DNA from: Lysobacteraceae bacterium SCN 69-320
GTDB taxonomy: Bacteria > Pseudomonadota > Gammaproteobacteria > Xanthomonadales > Rhodanobacteraceae
Direction of reading: 5' to 3'
Length of the DNA: 64,000 nt
Assembly (NCBI GenBank): GCA_001725155.1
Contig: MEFP01000002.1
Coordinates: 186,001 to 250,000, forward strand
A program made the translations under genes and the position numbers. Under the pieces are notes generated by a model. The model saw nothing but the letters and a program-made list of their open reading frames with translations. It was not told where the DNA came from and did no database searches. The number at the start of each line of letters is the position of its first letter. Position 1 is the first letter of the stretch. Shown in pieces: positions 55,198 to 64,000 of this stretch.

Positions 55198-55707
55198 ATG
55201 AGCATGGCGAGCGGCAGCGAGCCTCTGGTAGGCGTGGTGATGGGATCCCGGTCGGACTGGGACACGATGCAGCATGCCGCCGACACTCTGAGCCGCCTCG
55301 GCGTGCCGCACGAAGTGCGCGTGGTCTCCGCGCACCGCACGCCGGACCTGCTGTTCCAGTACGCCGAGCAGGCCGCTGCGCGCGGCCTGCGCGCGATCAT
55401 CGCCGGCGCCGGCGGCGCGGCACACCTGCCGGGCATGCTGGCGGCCAAGACCCCCGTGCCGGTGCTCGGCGTGCCGGTGCAGTCGCACGCGCTCAGCGGC
55501 ATGGATTCGCTGTTGTCCATCGTGCAGATGCCGGCCGGCATTCCGGTCGCGACGTTTGCGATCGGCAAGGCCGGTGCGATCAATACCGCGCTGTTCGCGG
55601 CGGCGTTGCTGCAGTCCACGCATCCGGACATCGCCGCGGCGCTGGCCGACTACCGCGCGGCGCAGACGCAGACCGTGCTCGACAACGCCGACCCGCGCCT
55701 GTCATGA
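55198..55707 (+). CDS. purE: N5-carboxyaminoimidazole ribonucleotide mutase
   Basis: PurE interconverts N5-CAIR and CAIR in purine synthesis. The 169 residues (ATG 55198) contain [13 protein letters not shown], the catalytic-loop [11 protein letters not shown] and [13 protein letters not shown] with its conserved His, and [22 protein letters not shown]. Its stop overlaps purK by 4 bases, so both enzymes are made together. Confidence 0.96.
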   Translation: MSMASGSEPLVGVVMGSRSDWDTMQHAADTLSRLGVPHEVRVVSAHRTPDLLFQYAEQAAARGLRAIIAGAGGAAHLPGMLAAKTPVPVLGVPVQSHALSGMDSLLSIVQMPAGIPVATFAIGKAGAINTALFAAALLQSTHPDIAAALADYRAAQTQTVLDNADPRLS

Positions 55708-56858
55708 GCACGGTAGGCATCCTCGGCGGTGGTCAGCTGGCCCGCATGCTCGCCCTGGCGGGGGCGCCGCTCGGCGTGCGTTTTCTCGTCGTCGACAGCC
55801 TGGCCGACGCCTGCGCCAGCCAGGTCGCGCCGCTGCTGCAGGCGGACTGGCGCGATTTCGCCGCGCTGGAAGCGTTTGCCGGGCGCATCGACGTGGCCAC
55901 GTTCGATTTCGAGAACGTGCCGGCCGAAACCGCGCAGTGGCTGACCGAACATACGGCGGTCTATCCGAATCCGCGCGCGCTGGCCCTGGCCCAGGACCGG
56001 CTGGCCGAGAAGACCCTGTTCCGCGACATCGGCCTGGACACGCCGGCCTTCGCCGCGATCGACAGCAAGGCCGAACTGGAGCGCGCGCTGAAGGAGATCG
56101 GCTATCCGGCCGTGCTCAAGACGCGCCGTCTCGGCTATGACGGCAAGGGGCAGTTCCGTCTGAAGACGCCAGCCGATCTCGATGCGGCCTGGGCTGCGCT
56201 GGGCCAGGCGCCGCTGATCGTTGAGGCCTTCGTGCCGTTCGAGCGCGAGCTCTCGGTCGTCGCCGTGCGTTCGCGCGAAGGCGAGTTCCGCAGCTATCCG
56301 CTGACCCAGAACTGGCATGCGGACGGCATTCTGTCGATGAGCCTCGCGCCGGCGCCGGATTCGGCGGATCTGGCCGACCAGGCCACCGCGTTCGCCCGGC
56401 GCATCGCCGAGAAGCTCGACTATGTCGGTACCTTCGCACTGGAGCTGTTCGTGCATCAGGGCCGTCTGCTCGGCAACGAGATGGCGCCCCGCGTGCACAA
56501 CTCCGGCCACTGGACCATCGAAGGCGCGCCCTGCAGCCAGTTCGAGAACCACGTGCGCGCCGTGCTCGGCCTGCCGCTCGGCGATACGGGTTCGCTCGGC
56601 GTCAACGTGATGTTCAACTGGATCGGCGACCTGCCCGAGTCGGCGCCGGTGCTGGCCGAACCGCGCGCGCACTGGCACGACTACGGCAAGGAGCCGCGGG
56701 CCGGACGCAAGGTCGGTCACGCGACGCTCTGCGCGTTCACGGCCGAGGAAATGCGCGAGCGTCTCGCGCGCGTGGCCTGGGCGCTGGGGCGCGAAACCCA
56801 GGCCGAGCCGGTGCTGCAGGCGCTGCAGGCCGGCCGGATCCCTCCGTCGCTACCATGA
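55704..56858 (+). CDS. purK: N5-carboxyaminoimidazole ribonucleotide synthase
   Basis: PurK is an ATP-grasp enzyme that carboxylates AIR with bicarbonate to N5-CAIR for PurE. The 384 residues show [16 protein letters not shown], the ATP-grasp loop [31 protein letters not shown] and the metal site [25 protein letters not shown]. It overlaps purE by 4 bases. A terminator follows directly. Confidence 0.96.
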   Translation: MSTVGILGGGQLARMLALAGAPLGVRFLVVDSLADACASQVAPLLQADWRDFAALEAFAGRIDVATFDFENVPAETAQWLTEHTAVYPNPRALALAQDRLAEKTLFRDIGLDTPAFAAIDSKAELERALKEIGYPAVLKTRRLGYDGKGQFRLKTPADLDAAWAALGQAPLIVEAFVPFERELSVVAVRSREGEFRSYPLTQNWHADGILSMSLAPAPDSADLADQATAFARRIAEKLDYVGTFALELFVHQGRLLGNEMAPRVHNSGHWTIEGAPCSQFENHVRAVLGLPLGDTGSLGVNVMFNWIGDLPESAPVLAEPRAHWHDYGKEPRAGRKVGHATLCAFTAEEMRERLARVAWALGRETQAEPVLQALQAGRIPPSLP

Positions 56859-56860
56859 AA

Positions 56861-56880
56861 AAGCCGCCCGAAGGCGGCTT
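56861..56880 (-). terminator. rho-independent terminator of sodB (bidirectional stem)
   Basis: AAGCCGCC-CGAA-GGCGGCTT forms a perfect 8-bp stem between the converging purK and sodB genes. On the minus strand it is followed by TTTTTC, a clear termination T-run for sodB. On the plus strand only a weak tail follows for purK. Confidence 0.8.
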
Positions 56881-56921
56881 CGCAAAACCCGGACAGGCCG
56901 CCTCGCGGCGGCCTGCGGCGG

Positions 56922-57500
56922 TCAGGCCATCTGTGCGGCCACGAAATCCCAGTTGACGAGGTTCCAGAACGCCTCGACGTACTTCGCGCGCGCATTGCGG
57001 TAGTCGATGTAGTAGGCGTGCTCCCAGACGTCGCAGGTCAGCAGGGCCTTGTCGGTGCCGGTCAGCGGCGTGGCGGCATTGGAGGTGCTGACCAGTGCCA
57101 GCGAACCGTCCGGACGCTGCACCAGCCAGGCCCAGCCCGAACCGAACGTCGTCAGCGCGGTGTTCGTGAACTGTTCCTTGAACGCCGCGAACGAGCCGAA
57201 CGCCGCATTGATCGCGTCGGCCAGCTTGCCGCCGGGTTCACCGCCGCCGTTGGGCTTGAGGCAGTTCCAGTAGAACGTGTGGTTCCAGATCTGCGCCGCA
57301 TTGTTGAACATGCCGCCGCTGGACTTCCGGATGATTTCCTCGAGCGGCAGGTTCTCGAACTCCGTGCCCTTGATCTGGTTGTTCAGATTGGTCACGTAGG
57401 TCTGGTGATGCTTGCCGTAGTGGAAGTCGATCGTCTCGGCCGAGATGGTCGGAGCGAGGGCGTCCTTGGCATAGGGCAGGGGGGGCAGTTCGATCGCCAT
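56922..57500 (-). CDS. sodB: iron superoxide dismutase
   Basis: The enzyme (192 residues) converts superoxide to oxygen and hydrogen peroxide. Metal ligands H27, H74, D157 and H161 are all present ([29 protein letters not shown]). The glutamine Q70 just before IWNH favours the iron-type over the manganese-type. It is a cytoplasmic protein, with no signal peptide. It diverges from grxD with 163 bases between. Confidence 0.94.
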   Translation of the reverse strand: MAIELPPLPYAKDALAPTISAETIDFHYGKHHQTYVTNLNNQIKGTEFENLPLEEIIRKSSGGMFNNAAQIWNHTFYWNCLKPNGGGEPGGKLADAINAAFGSFAAFKEQFTNTALTTFGSGWAWLVQRPDGSLALVSTSNAATPLTGTDKALLTCDVWEHAYYIDYRNARAKYVEAFWNLVNWDFVAAQMA

Positions 57501-57534
57501 GGGGCAGTTCCTTGCGGGTGGGCTGGGATTCTTG

Positions 57535-57540
57535 ATTATA
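57535..57540 (-). promoter_or_regulatory. -10 box TATAAT of sodB
   Basis: A perfect TATAAT on the minus strand lies 35 bases before the sodB ATG. With 17-base spacing the -35 would read CGCACA, a partial match. I see no clear Fur site. Confidence 0.5.
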
Positions 57541-57611
57541 GGTAGGTCGGCGTCGCCTGTGCGTCGTCATCGTCGTTCGAGCCGCCGCGGCAGCGGGGCG
57601 GACTGCGGCGC

Positions 57612-57620
57612 TGCTACAAT
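57612..57620 (+). promoter_or_regulatory. extended -10 promoter of grxD
   Basis: TGC-TACAAT (TGn plus the hexamer) lies 44 bases before the GTG start at 57664. The -35 region is poor, as expected of extended -10 promoters. Confidence 0.45.
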
Positions 57621-57663
57621 CCGCGGTCCGGCAGACCGCCGCGATCTCATTCCAGGTATCCCC

Positions 57664-57981
57664 GTGGACGTACTCGAACGCATCAGGACCACCGTCGAAG
57701 GCAGCCCCATCGTGCTGTTCATGAAGGGCACGCCGCAGTTCCCCATGTGCGGTTTCTCCAGCCGCACGGCTCAGGCGCTCAAGGCCGTCAATGCCGACTA
57801 CGTTTCGGTCAACGTGCTCGAAGACCCGGAGATCCGCGCGAACCTGCCGCGCTATTCCAACTGGCCGACCTTCCCGCAGCTGTTCATCAACGGCGAGCTG
57901 ATCGGTGGCTGCGACATCACGCTCGAACTCTACGAGTCGGGCGAACTCGAGCGCATGGTGCGCGAGACGCGGAAAGCCTGA
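57664..57981 (+). CDS. grxD: monothiol glutaredoxin (Grx4-type)
   Basis: The 105-residue protein carries the CGFS active site (C29 in QFPMCGFSS) of monothiol glutaredoxins, which bind [2Fe-2S] clusters and hand them to target proteins. KGTPQFP before it and NWPTFPQLFINGELIGGCDI with the glutathione-binding TFP and GGCD motifs are complete. It starts at GTG 57664. The stop shares one base with the next gene (TGATG). Confidence 0.94.
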   Translation: MDVLERIRTTVEGSPIVLFMKGTPQFPMCGFSSRTAQALKAVNADYVSVNVLEDPEIRANLPRYSNWPTFPQLFINGELIGGCDITLELYESGELERMVRETRKA

Positions 57982-58739
57982 TGGCAACCTTGCCTGCGGG
58001 CTGGAAGCCCGCCGCGGCCGGACTTGCCGGCCGCACCGTGCTGATCGTCGGCGCGACCGGCGGCCTGGGCCGCGCCAGCGCGCTGGCCTGCGCCGAAGCC
58101 GGCGCCACCGTCGTGCTGCTCGGTCGCAAGGTGCCGGCACTGGAAAAGCTCTATGACGAGATCGAAGCGCTCGGCGCGCCGGCGCCGGCGATCTATCCGC
58201 TGAATCTCGAAGGCGCGACGCCAGCCGACTACGACGAACTGGCCACGGTGATCGCGCGCGAATGCGGCGGCCTTGACGGCATCGTCCATGCTGCGGCGCA
58301 TTTCGCCGGCCTGCAGCCGCTGGGCCAGGTCAAGCCGGAAGAATGGATGCGCGTACTGCAGGTCAATCTCAACGGTCCGTTCCTGCTGACCCAGGCTCTG
58401 CTGCCGTTGCTGCTGCAGTCGCCGGATGCGAGCATCGTGTTCGTCGAGGACGACACGGCGCGCGTGCGAAGGTCGTTCTGGGGCGCCTACGGCGTCGCCA
58501 AGGCGGCGCAGTCCGGCCTGGCTGCGATCCTGCACGACGAGACCGAGAACACCTCGGTGCGTGTCGCCAGCCTGCTGCCGCCGCCGATGCGCACGGCCTT
58601 GCGCCGCATGGCCTATTTCGGCGAGAACACGCTGGACCGGCCGGAGCCGGCGGATTTCGCCGCGGCCGTGGTCTATCTGCTCGGGCGCGACGGCGCTGCA
58701 GCGCGTGGCGATACGCTGGACCTGCGCAGCACGCACTGA
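57981..58739 (+). CDS. short-chain dehydrogenase/reductase (YciK-like)
   Basis: The 252-residue protein has the Rossmann motif VGATGGLGRASALAC, VHAAAHFAG for cofactor stabilisation, NLNGPFLLTQALL and the active-site YGVAK (Tyr/Lys). The overall order resembles the YciK branch of SDRs, oxidoreductases of unknown substrate. It is translationally coupled to grxD. Which reaction it performs cannot be told. Confidence 0.86.
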   Translation: MATLPAGWKPAAAGLAGRTVLIVGATGGLGRASALACAEAGATVVLLGRKVPALEKLYDEIEALGAPAPAIYPLNLEGATPADYDELATVIARECGGLDGIVHAAAHFAGLQPLGQVKPEEWMRVLQVNLNGPFLLTQALLPLLLQSPDASIVFVEDDTARVRRSFWGAYGVAKAAQSGLAAILHDETENTSVRVASLLPPPMRTALRRMAYFGENTLDRPEPADFAAAVVYLLGRDGAAARGDTLDLRSTH

Positions 58740-58769
58740 GCCTGCCGCGCGCATCGGAAGAGAGAGTCG

Positions 58770-59378
58770 ATGGACAGTCAGATGAGCACCGTGTCAGCCG
58801 GCATCCTGCTGTTCCTGATCATGGATCCGCTCGGCAACATCCCGATTTTCCTGAGCCTGCTCAAGGGTGTCGCACCGGAGCGCCGCCGCCGCGTGCTGAT
58901 GCGCGAGCTGCTGATCGCTCTCGTCGTGCTGTTCGCGTTCCTGCTTGGCGGCCAGTACATCCTCAAGGTGCTGCAGCTCAAGCAGGAATCGGTCAGCATC
59001 GCCGGCGGCATCATCCTGTTCCTGATCGGTGTCAAGATGGTGTTCCCGCCCAAGGAGGGCGTGTTCGGCCATGCCGAAGGCGGCGAGCCGTTCATCGTGC
59101 CGATGGCGATTCCTGGTGTGGCCGGACCTTCGGCGATGGCCGCTCTGCTGCTGCTGACCCACACCCAGCCCGGCAAGCTGCCGCAATGGGCGTTGGCACT
59201 GTTCGCGGCCTGGTTCGCCACGGCGCTGATCCTATGGTCGGCGACCTATCTGTATCGCCTGCTCGGCGAAAGCGTACTGACCGCGCTGGAACGCCTGATG
59301 GGCATGATCCTGATCGCGCTGTCGGTGCAGATGCTGCTCGACGGCATCGCCAAGTACCTGCACGTCGCGGCAGTCTGA
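58770..59378 (+). CDS. MarC family integral membrane protein
   Basis: The 202-residue protein has six hydrophobic helices and the MarC signatures LFLIMDPLGNIPIFLSLL near the N-terminus and FIVPMAIPGVAGPSAMAALL in the middle. MarC/YhgN proteins are widespread inner-membrane proteins with no established transport function. It starts at ATG 58770 with GGAAGAGAGAG upstream. Confidence 0.9.
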   Translation: MDSQMSTVSAGILLFLIMDPLGNIPIFLSLLKGVAPERRRRVLMRELLIALVVLFAFLLGGQYILKVLQLKQESVSIAGGIILFLIGVKMVFPPKEGVFGHAEGGEPFIVPMAIPGVAGPSAMAALLLLTHTQPGKLPQWALALFAAWFATALILWSATYLYRLLGESVLTALERLMGMILIALSVQMLLDGIAKYLHVAAV

Positions 59379-59501
59379 GTGCGCGGCGTGCGCCGGCGCA
59401 GTACGAAAGCCCCGGCCAGATGCGCCCTGCGCGTGGGATTGGCCTGCCGAGGCGCCCGATTTCCGGGCCGCCGGGCGCTGGCGGTGCCGGCTACGGGCCG
59501 T

Positions 59502-59528
59502 TCCGGGCGGTGATCTGCGCCGCCCGGA
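59502..59528 (+). terminator. hairpin in the marC downstream gap
   Basis: TCCGGGCGG, a 9-base loop and CCGCCCGGA form a perfect 9-bp stem in the 253-base gap 59379-59631. There is no T-run, so it is only a possible terminator of marC. Confidence 0.35.
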
Positions 59529-59631
59529 TCGGCCCTCGGCCACTCCGGCAACCGCGACTGAATAGAGGCTCGATTCAAACGCCTGTAACATCCGCCGTCG
59601 AGCATCGCTCGAATCGGAATGGAGATCGGAC

Positions 59632-61371
59632 GTGATCAGCGTCGAACGCAGCCTCTACGAGAAATTTCCGCGGCTGGCCGAGGGCGTTGCGAAAAGCCTG
59701 TCCAGGCCCGTGGTCAACCTGTTGCGCCGCATCGTCTGCGAAGAGCAGGTCAACGACTGCCTCACGCGCTACGGCAGCTACGGCGGCTTCGAGTTCATCG
59801 AGCACCTGCTCGAGGGCTTTGACGTCAGCTACAGCGTGGCCAATACCGATCGCGAGAACATTCCGGTCGACGGGCCCGTGGTCATCGTCGCCAATCATCC
59901 GCTCGGTGCACTGGATGCGCTGACCCTGCTGCAATTCGTCGGCAGCGTGCGTCGCGACGTGCGCATCCTGGCCAACGACGTGCTCATGCACCTGGAGCCG
60001 CTGCGTCCGTTGCTGCTGCCGATCAACGTGTTCGGCGGCGACACGTCGGCGCCCAGCGGCATGCGCGGCGCCTACCGCGCGCTGGAACAGGGCCAGGCGC
60101 TGATCGTATTTCCGTCCGGCGAGGTCTCGCGCATGCGGCCCAACGGCGTCCGCGACGGGCGCTGGTCGGCGGGCTTCCTGCGCATGGCGCGCAAGACCGG
60201 CGCGCCGATACTGCCGGTACACGTAGCCGCACACAATTCGCCGTTGTTCTACGGCGTGTCGATGCTGGCCAAGCCGCTGTCGGCGCTGCTGCTCGCGCGC
60301 GAAATGTTCGGCGCCAAGCACATGCGCATCGGTTTCACGATAGGCCAGGCGATTCCGGCGCAGGCGCTGGAACGGGAGAACGCGACGCCCGAGCAACTGG
60401 CCAAGGCCATGCGCCGGCACGTCTATCAGCTCGTCAAGCGGCGTCCGAACCGTTTCACGACGTCCACCGCGATCGCTCATCCGGAACCGCCGGCGGCGGT
60501 GCGCAAGGCGCTCAAGGAGCGCGCCGAAGTGCTCGGCGCGACCACCGACGGCAAGCGCATCCTGCTGCTCGACGCGCAGCCCGACTGTCCGGTCATGCGC
60601 GAAATCGGCCGCCTTCGCGAGCTGGCGTTCCGCCGCGTCGGCGAAGGCACCGGCAATCGCCGCGACCTCGACAGCTTCGACGCGCATTACCGTCATATCG
60701 TGCTGTGGGACGAGGAGGCGCTGGCCGTGGTCGGCGCCTATCGGCTCGGCGAGGCGCGCAACATCCTGCGCGACCACGGCATGGCCGGGCTGTATTCGGC
60801 CTCGCTGTTCGACTACGCGCCGGCCGCCGACGAATTCCTGCAGGACGCGGTCGAGCTCGGCCGCAGCTTCATCCAGCCGGCCTACTGGGGCTCGCGCAGC
60901 CTCGACTACCTCTGGCAGGGCATAGGCGCGTTCCTGCGCAATCGGCCCGAGGTGCGTTACCTGTTCGGCCCGGTGAGCCTGTCGGCCAGCCTGCCGCTGC
61001 CGGTGCGTGAGCTCATCGTGCATACCCACGGCCGTTTCTTCGCCGATCCGGAACATCTGGCCACGGCCAGGAACCCATTCCGCATCTCGCCGGAAGTCGC
61101 GCGCGAAGCCGACGCGGCACTCGAAGGCAAAGACGCCAAGGCTGCGCTGTCCCTGCTCAAACAGCAATTGGCCGTGTCCGACCAGGCCATTCCGACCTTG
61201 TACCGCCAGTACGTCGACCTCTGCGAACCCGACGGCGTGCGGTTCCTCGCCTTCGGCGTCGACCCGCAGTTCGGCGGCTGCGTCGACGGGCTGATCCGAC
61301 TGGACCTGACGCGCCTCAAACCCGCCAAGCGCGCGCGATACCTCAGCGCCCCGGAAGCGTCAAGCGAATAA
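59632..61371 (+). CDS. two-domain acyltransferase (OlsF-like: PlsC-type O-acyltransferase plus GNAT-like N-acyltransferase)
   Basis: The 579-residue protein joins two acyltransferase domains. The N-terminal half (about 70-270) is PlsC/OlsA-like: ANHPLGALDALTLL (H89, D95), then VFGGDTSAPSG and IVFPSGEVSRM. The C-terminal half (about 300-570) resembles the hemolysin/OlsB GNAT-like domain that makes lyso-ornithine lipids: REIGRLRELAFRRVGEGTG, DLDSFDAHYRHIVLW, GAYRLGEA and ELGRSFIQPAYW. This order matches OlsF, which makes ornithine lipids in one protein. It starts at GTG 59632, with GGAGA 8 bases upstream. Ornithine-lipid synthesis is inferred; other amino lipids are possible. Confidence 0.82.
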   Translation: MISVERSLYEKFPRLAEGVAKSLSRPVVNLLRRIVCEEQVNDCLTRYGSYGGFEFIEHLLEGFDVSYSVANTDRENIPVDGPVVIVANHPLGALDALTLLQFVGSVRRDVRILANDVLMHLEPLRPLLLPINVFGGDTSAPSGMRGAYRALEQGQALIVFPSGEVSRMRPNGVRDGRWSAGFLRMARKTGAPILPVHVAAHNSPLFYGVSMLAKPLSALLLAREMFGAKHMRIGFTIGQAIPAQALERENATPEQLAKAMRRHVYQLVKRRPNRFTTSTAIAHPEPPAAVRKALKERAEVLGATTDGKRILLLDAQPDCPVMREIGRLRELAFRRVGEGTGNRRDLDSFDAHYRHIVLWDEEALAVVGAYRLGEARNILRDHGMAGLYSASLFDYAPAADEFLQDAVELGRSFIQPAYWGSRSLDYLWQGIGAFLRNRPEVRYLFGPVSLSASLPLPVRELIVHTHGRFFADPEHLATARNPFRISPEVAREADAALEGKDAKAALSLLKQQLAVSDQAIPTLYRQYVDLCEPDGVRFLAFGVDPQFGGCVDGLIRLDLTRLKPAKRARYLSAPEASSE

Positions 61372-61383
61372 GTCGGCAGGGTT

Positions 61384-61414
61384 TTGCCAATCTGTCATCT
61401 ATTGCTGTTAAACT
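61384..61414 (+). promoter_or_regulatory. possible promoter of the TonB receptor gene
   Basis: TTGCCA (61384-61389), 19 bases and TAAACT (61409-61414) lie 165 bases before the receptor ATG. An overlapping inverted repeat GTTAA/TTAAC (61407-61423) could be an operator. The long leader that would follow contains two hairpins. Confidence 0.3.
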
Positions 61415-61479
61415 GCCGTTAACGGGGTCGCCGGCGCACGGATTCGCAGGGTCAGACTCCTGGGGAAGTAGAAAATTCA

Positions 61480-61530
61480 AGGTCTTACGACCTCCGCGCA
61501 CAACGATGGGGACCATCGTTGCGCGGTTTT
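61480..61530 (+). terminator. two hairpins in the receptor leader, the second terminator-like
   Basis: AGGTC-TTAC-GACCT (61480-61493) is followed by a longer stem 61497-61525 (CAACGATGG/CCATCGTTG plus three pairs below one mismatch, loop GGA) and then TTTT. The second resembles a rho-independent terminator. It may end the upstream acyltransferase transcript (126 bases after its stop) or act as an attenuator in the receptor leader. Confidence 0.5.
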
Positions 61531-61578
61531 CGTTCGGCCAACGACTGTAACAATTGCACGCAACCCAAGGGTGAATCG

Positions 61579-64000
61579 ATGAACAAGCGACTCCGTGTCA
61601 GAGTCCTCCCGCTGGTGCTCGCATCGCTGCTGGCCTCCTCGCCGAGCTTTGCGCAGAACACGTCGGCGGCTATGTCGGGCCGCATTACCGACAGCACCGG
61701 CAATCCGGTCGCCGGCGCCACCGTGGAAATCGTCCACGTCCCCTCGAACACGACCAAGACCGTCACGACCGATGCCGAAGGCCGCTTCTCGGCCCGTGGT
61801 CTGCGCGTCGGCGGCCCGTTCGTGGTCGATGCCGAAAAGAGCGGCCTGAGCAAGGCTGAGCGCAAGGACGTCTACCTGAAGCTCGCTGAAGACACGACGG
61901 TCGACATGACCCTCGGCGCCGACGCTTCCACCCTTGAAGCCGTCGAAGTCACCGCGACTGCAATGTCCTCGACGTTCCTGGCGGACAACAAAGGTCTGTC
62001 CACCAACGTCAACAACCAGCAGATCCAGGCTCTGCCGTCGATCTCGCGTTCGATCCAGGACTACGTCCGCGTCGACCCGCGTATCGTGCAGACCGACAAG
62101 GAGCGCGGCGAAATCTCGGCCGTCGGCCAGAACTCGCGCTACAACAACATCAAGATCGACGCGGTCTCGACCAACGACGAATTCGGCCTGGAATCCACCG
62201 GCCTGCCGTCGCAGACCGGCAGCCAGCCGATCTCGATCGACACGATCGAAGAGTTCAACATCTCCACCGCCAACTACGACGTCACCAATTCGCGCGCCGT
62301 GGGCGCGTCGATCAACGCCGTGACGAAGAGCGGTACCAACGAATTCAAGGGTTCGGTCTATTTCACCTATCGTGATCCGGATCTGGTCGGCGAGAACGAA
62401 GCCGGCACCAAGTTCACGGGTTTCGGCAAGCAGACCAACAAGGGCTTCACGCTCGGCGGTCCAATCCTCAAGGACACGCTGTTCTTCTTCCTGAACTACG
62501 AAGAATTCGAACGCACCAACGTTGCTCCGGACGTCGGCGTGCGCGGCTCGGGCGCGACCAACGAAGCCGGCATCACGCAGGCGCAGGTCGACGACATCGT
62601 GCGCATCGCGCGTGACCGCTACGGCTTCAACGCCGGCTCGCTGAATCCGTCGGGCGACCTGACCGACAAGAAGTACCTCGCCAAGTTCGACTGGAACATC
62701 AACGACTATCACCGCGCGAGCTTCCGCTACAACAAGACGAAGTCCTCGGTGCCGGTGCTGGAGCGTCTGACCGGCGGCCAGGTGTCGCTGTCGTCGTGGT
62801 GGTACGACAAGAGCTACGATTTCGAGAACTACGCGCTGAACCTGTACAACGACTGGAACGAGAACTTCTCGTCCGAAGCGTCGATCTCGTACAGCAAGTA
62901 CGCCAACCAGTCGCTGCGCAGCTCCGACCTGCCGGCCATCGCGATTGCCGTGGCAGGCCTCAACGGTGCGCCGAACACGACCGTGTTCATCGGTTCGGAG
63001 CGTTCGCGTCAGGCCAATGCGCTCGACGTAAAGACCTGGAACGCCTACTGGGCCGGCGACTGGTTCATCGGCGACCATGACGTCAAGTTCGGTCTCGACT
63101 ACAAGAAGAACGACACGTTCAACCTGTTCCTGCAGGACTTCTACGGCAACTACTCGTTCGCGAGCATCGCCGACTTCGAAGCCGGCCGTTACTCGCCGCT
63201 GCCTGGTGGGTATACGGGCGGACTGCTTCCGGGGGGTGTCGGCTATCAGCTGAACTCCCCGATTGGCGGTGACGCGAACAATGCCGCGGCCGACTGGGCG
63301 CTCAAGCAGTGGGGCTTCTTCGCGCAGGACACCTGGCAGGTCACCAACAACCTGTCCTGGCAGTTCGGCGTGCGTCTCGACCGCTTCTCGACCGCCGACT
63401 TCCCGCTGTACAACGCGGGTGTCGAGCCGGTGTTCAACTACCCGAACAACTCGACGATCAACGGCCTGCAGGTCATCCAGCCGCGTACGAGCTTCAACTA
63501 CACCTTCGACACCTCGCGACCGACCCAGTTGCGCGGCGGCGTCGGCCTGTTCCAGGGCAGCAACCCGGGCGTGTGGCTGTCGAACTCGTACAGCAACAAC
63601 GGCCTGCTGTTCTCGACCTATCGCGCGAACACCGGCACCGACTTCTCGGCGGATCCGTTCAACCAGCCGCGTCCGGCCGGCTCGCCGGTGCTGCAGACGA
63701 TCTCGCTGATCACGCCGAATTTCCACGCCCCGTCGGTCTGGAAGAGCTCCCTCGGCGTCGATCACGAACTGCCGTGGATGGGCCTGGTCGCGTCGGCCGA
63801 GTACATCTATCTCGACGTGCGTGACGGCGTCCAGTTCAACTACCTGAACCTCGGCCCGGCGACCGGCAAGCTGCCGGACGGCCGCGACGCGTTCTGGGGC
63901 AACATCAATACTGCCCAGACCAGCCGTTCGCGCCGCAACACCTCGTTCGGCGACGTGGTCCTGCTGCGCAACACCCACGAAGGCAAGGGCAGCAACCTGA
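61579..64000 (+). CDS. TonB-dependent receptor with carboxypeptidase-regulatory-like N-terminus, 5' part
   Basis: The gene runs off the right edge; 807 codons are visible. A signal peptide (LPLVLASLLASSPSFA, cleavage near residue 26) leads to a carboxypeptidase-regulatory-like strand domain (about 30-110: SGRITDSTGNPVAGATVEI, TDAEGRFSARGL). A TonB plug follows (about 120-240: NNKGLSTNVNNQQIQALPS, IKIDAVSTNDEFG), then the start of the beta-barrel (KGSVYFTYRDPDL, KGFTLGGPILKDTLFFF). This layout is that of Oar-like outer-membrane proteins. It would use TonB energy to import, or help export, an unknown large ligand; several Oar-like proteins assist protein secretion. AAGGGTGA precedes the ATG. 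Codon use is more T-ending than its neighbours, as in abundant proteins. Confidence 0.9.
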   Translation, partial: MNKRLRVRVLPLVLASLLASSPSFAQNTSAAMSGRITDSTGNPVAGATVEIVHVPSNTTKTVTTDAEGRFSARGLRVGGPFVVDAEKSGLSKAERKDVYLKLAEDTTVDMTLGADASTLEAVEVTATAMSSTFLADNKGLSTNVNNQQIQALPSISRSIQDYVRVDPRIVQTDKERGEISAVGQNSRYNNIKIDAVSTNDEFGLESTGLPSQTGSQPISIDTIEEFNISTANYDVTNSRAVGASINAVTKSGTNEFKGSVYFTYRDPDLVGENEAGTKFTGFGKQTNKGFTLGGPILKDTLFFFLNYEEFERTNVAPDVGVRGSGATNEAGITQAQVDDIVRIARDRYGFNAGSLNPSGDLTDKKYLAKFDWNINDYHRASFRYNKTKSSVPVLERLTGGQVSLSSWWYDKSYDFENYALNLYNDWNENFSSEASISYSKYANQSLRSSDLPAIAIAVAGLNGAPNTTVFIGSERSRQANALDVKTWNAYWAGDWFIGDHDVKFGLDYKKNDTFNLFLQDFYGNYSFASIADFEAGRYSPLPGGYTGGLLPGGVGYQLNSPIGGDANNAAADWALKQWGFFAQDTWQVTNNLSWQFGVRLDRFSTADFPLYNAGVEPVFNYPNNSTINGLQVIQPRTSFNYTFDTSRPTQLRGGVGLFQGSNPGVWLSNSYSNNGLLFSTYRANTGTDFSADPFNQPRPAGSPVLQTISLITPNFHAPSVWKSSLGVDHELPWMGLVASAEYIYLDVRDGVQFNYLNLGPATGKLPDGRDAFWGNINTAQTSRSRRNTSFGDVVLLRNTHEGKGSNL

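Overview
The window is GC-rich (about two thirds G+C or more by eye), densely coding DNA from a gammaproteobacterial chromosome. The gene content (petABC followed by sspA-sspB, miaB and ybeZ-ybeY as a split cluster, ECF-sigma/Ser-Thr-kinase pairs, an Oar-like TonB-dependent receptor, many secreted proteins) points to the Xanthomonadales/Lysobacterales, most likely a Dokdonella-like member of the Rhodanobacteraceae. That placement is inferred from gene content only. I see no tRNA or rRNA gene, CRISPR array, insertion sequence or prophage.

Layout. 1-4.6 kb: a truncated unknown gene, an OsmC-type peroxidase, an RsuA-type pseudouridine synthase, kbl, and a secreted agmatine-deiminase-like enzyme whose last codons look frameshifted. 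4.7-7.5 kb: three paralogues of an unrecognised secreted protein, interrupted by another unknown secreted protein. 7.6-13.7 kb: an ECF sigma/transmembrane kinase pair, then an overlapping four-gene operon (ABC ATPase, ABC-2 permease, ECF sigma factor, membrane protein). 13.8-22.4 kb: a secreted alpha/beta hydrolase, an unknown exported protein, tdh, rlmJ, and a coupled DUF885 peptidase-GNAT-nitrilase operon. 22.5-24.8 kb: an orphan SMI1/KNR4 protein and a PAP2-glycosyltransferase pair. 24.9-29 kb: pstC-pstA-pstB-phoU behind a PHO box, with no pstS. 29-40.3 kb: ybeY-ybeZ and miaB on the minus strand, separated by about 8.5 kb holding four secreted proteins (three beta-helix-like) and a second ECF/kinase pair. 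40.6-47.6 kb: lytic transglycosylase, DegS/DegQ-like protease, petABC (cytochrome bc1), sspAB and a DUF3301 protein. 47.7-51.4 kb: a third kinase, with a C-terminal sulfatase-modifying-factor-like domain, and a two-FHA membrane protein. 51.5-61.4 kb: nadC, a DUF1631 protein, a Trm112-like protein, purEK, sodB, grxD, an SDR, marC and a fused two-domain acyltransferase. 61.6 kb to the edge: the 5' part of a TonB-dependent receptor.

Themes. Signalling by phosphorylation is prominent (three transmembrane Ser/Thr kinases, three ECF sigma factors, one FHA protein). Secreted proteins of unknown function are also prominent. Four of them share a short C-terminal motif of the form F-[AR]-[DN]-x-[FL] that is not followed by a membrane helix; I do not recognise it as a named sorting signal, and it is the observation I would follow up first. 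The housekeeping part (phosphate uptake, respiratory complex III, purine and NAD synthesis, threonine catabolism, tRNA/rRNA modification) is ordinary, but some normally linked genes are split (tdh from kbl, miaB from ybeZ, pst from pstS).
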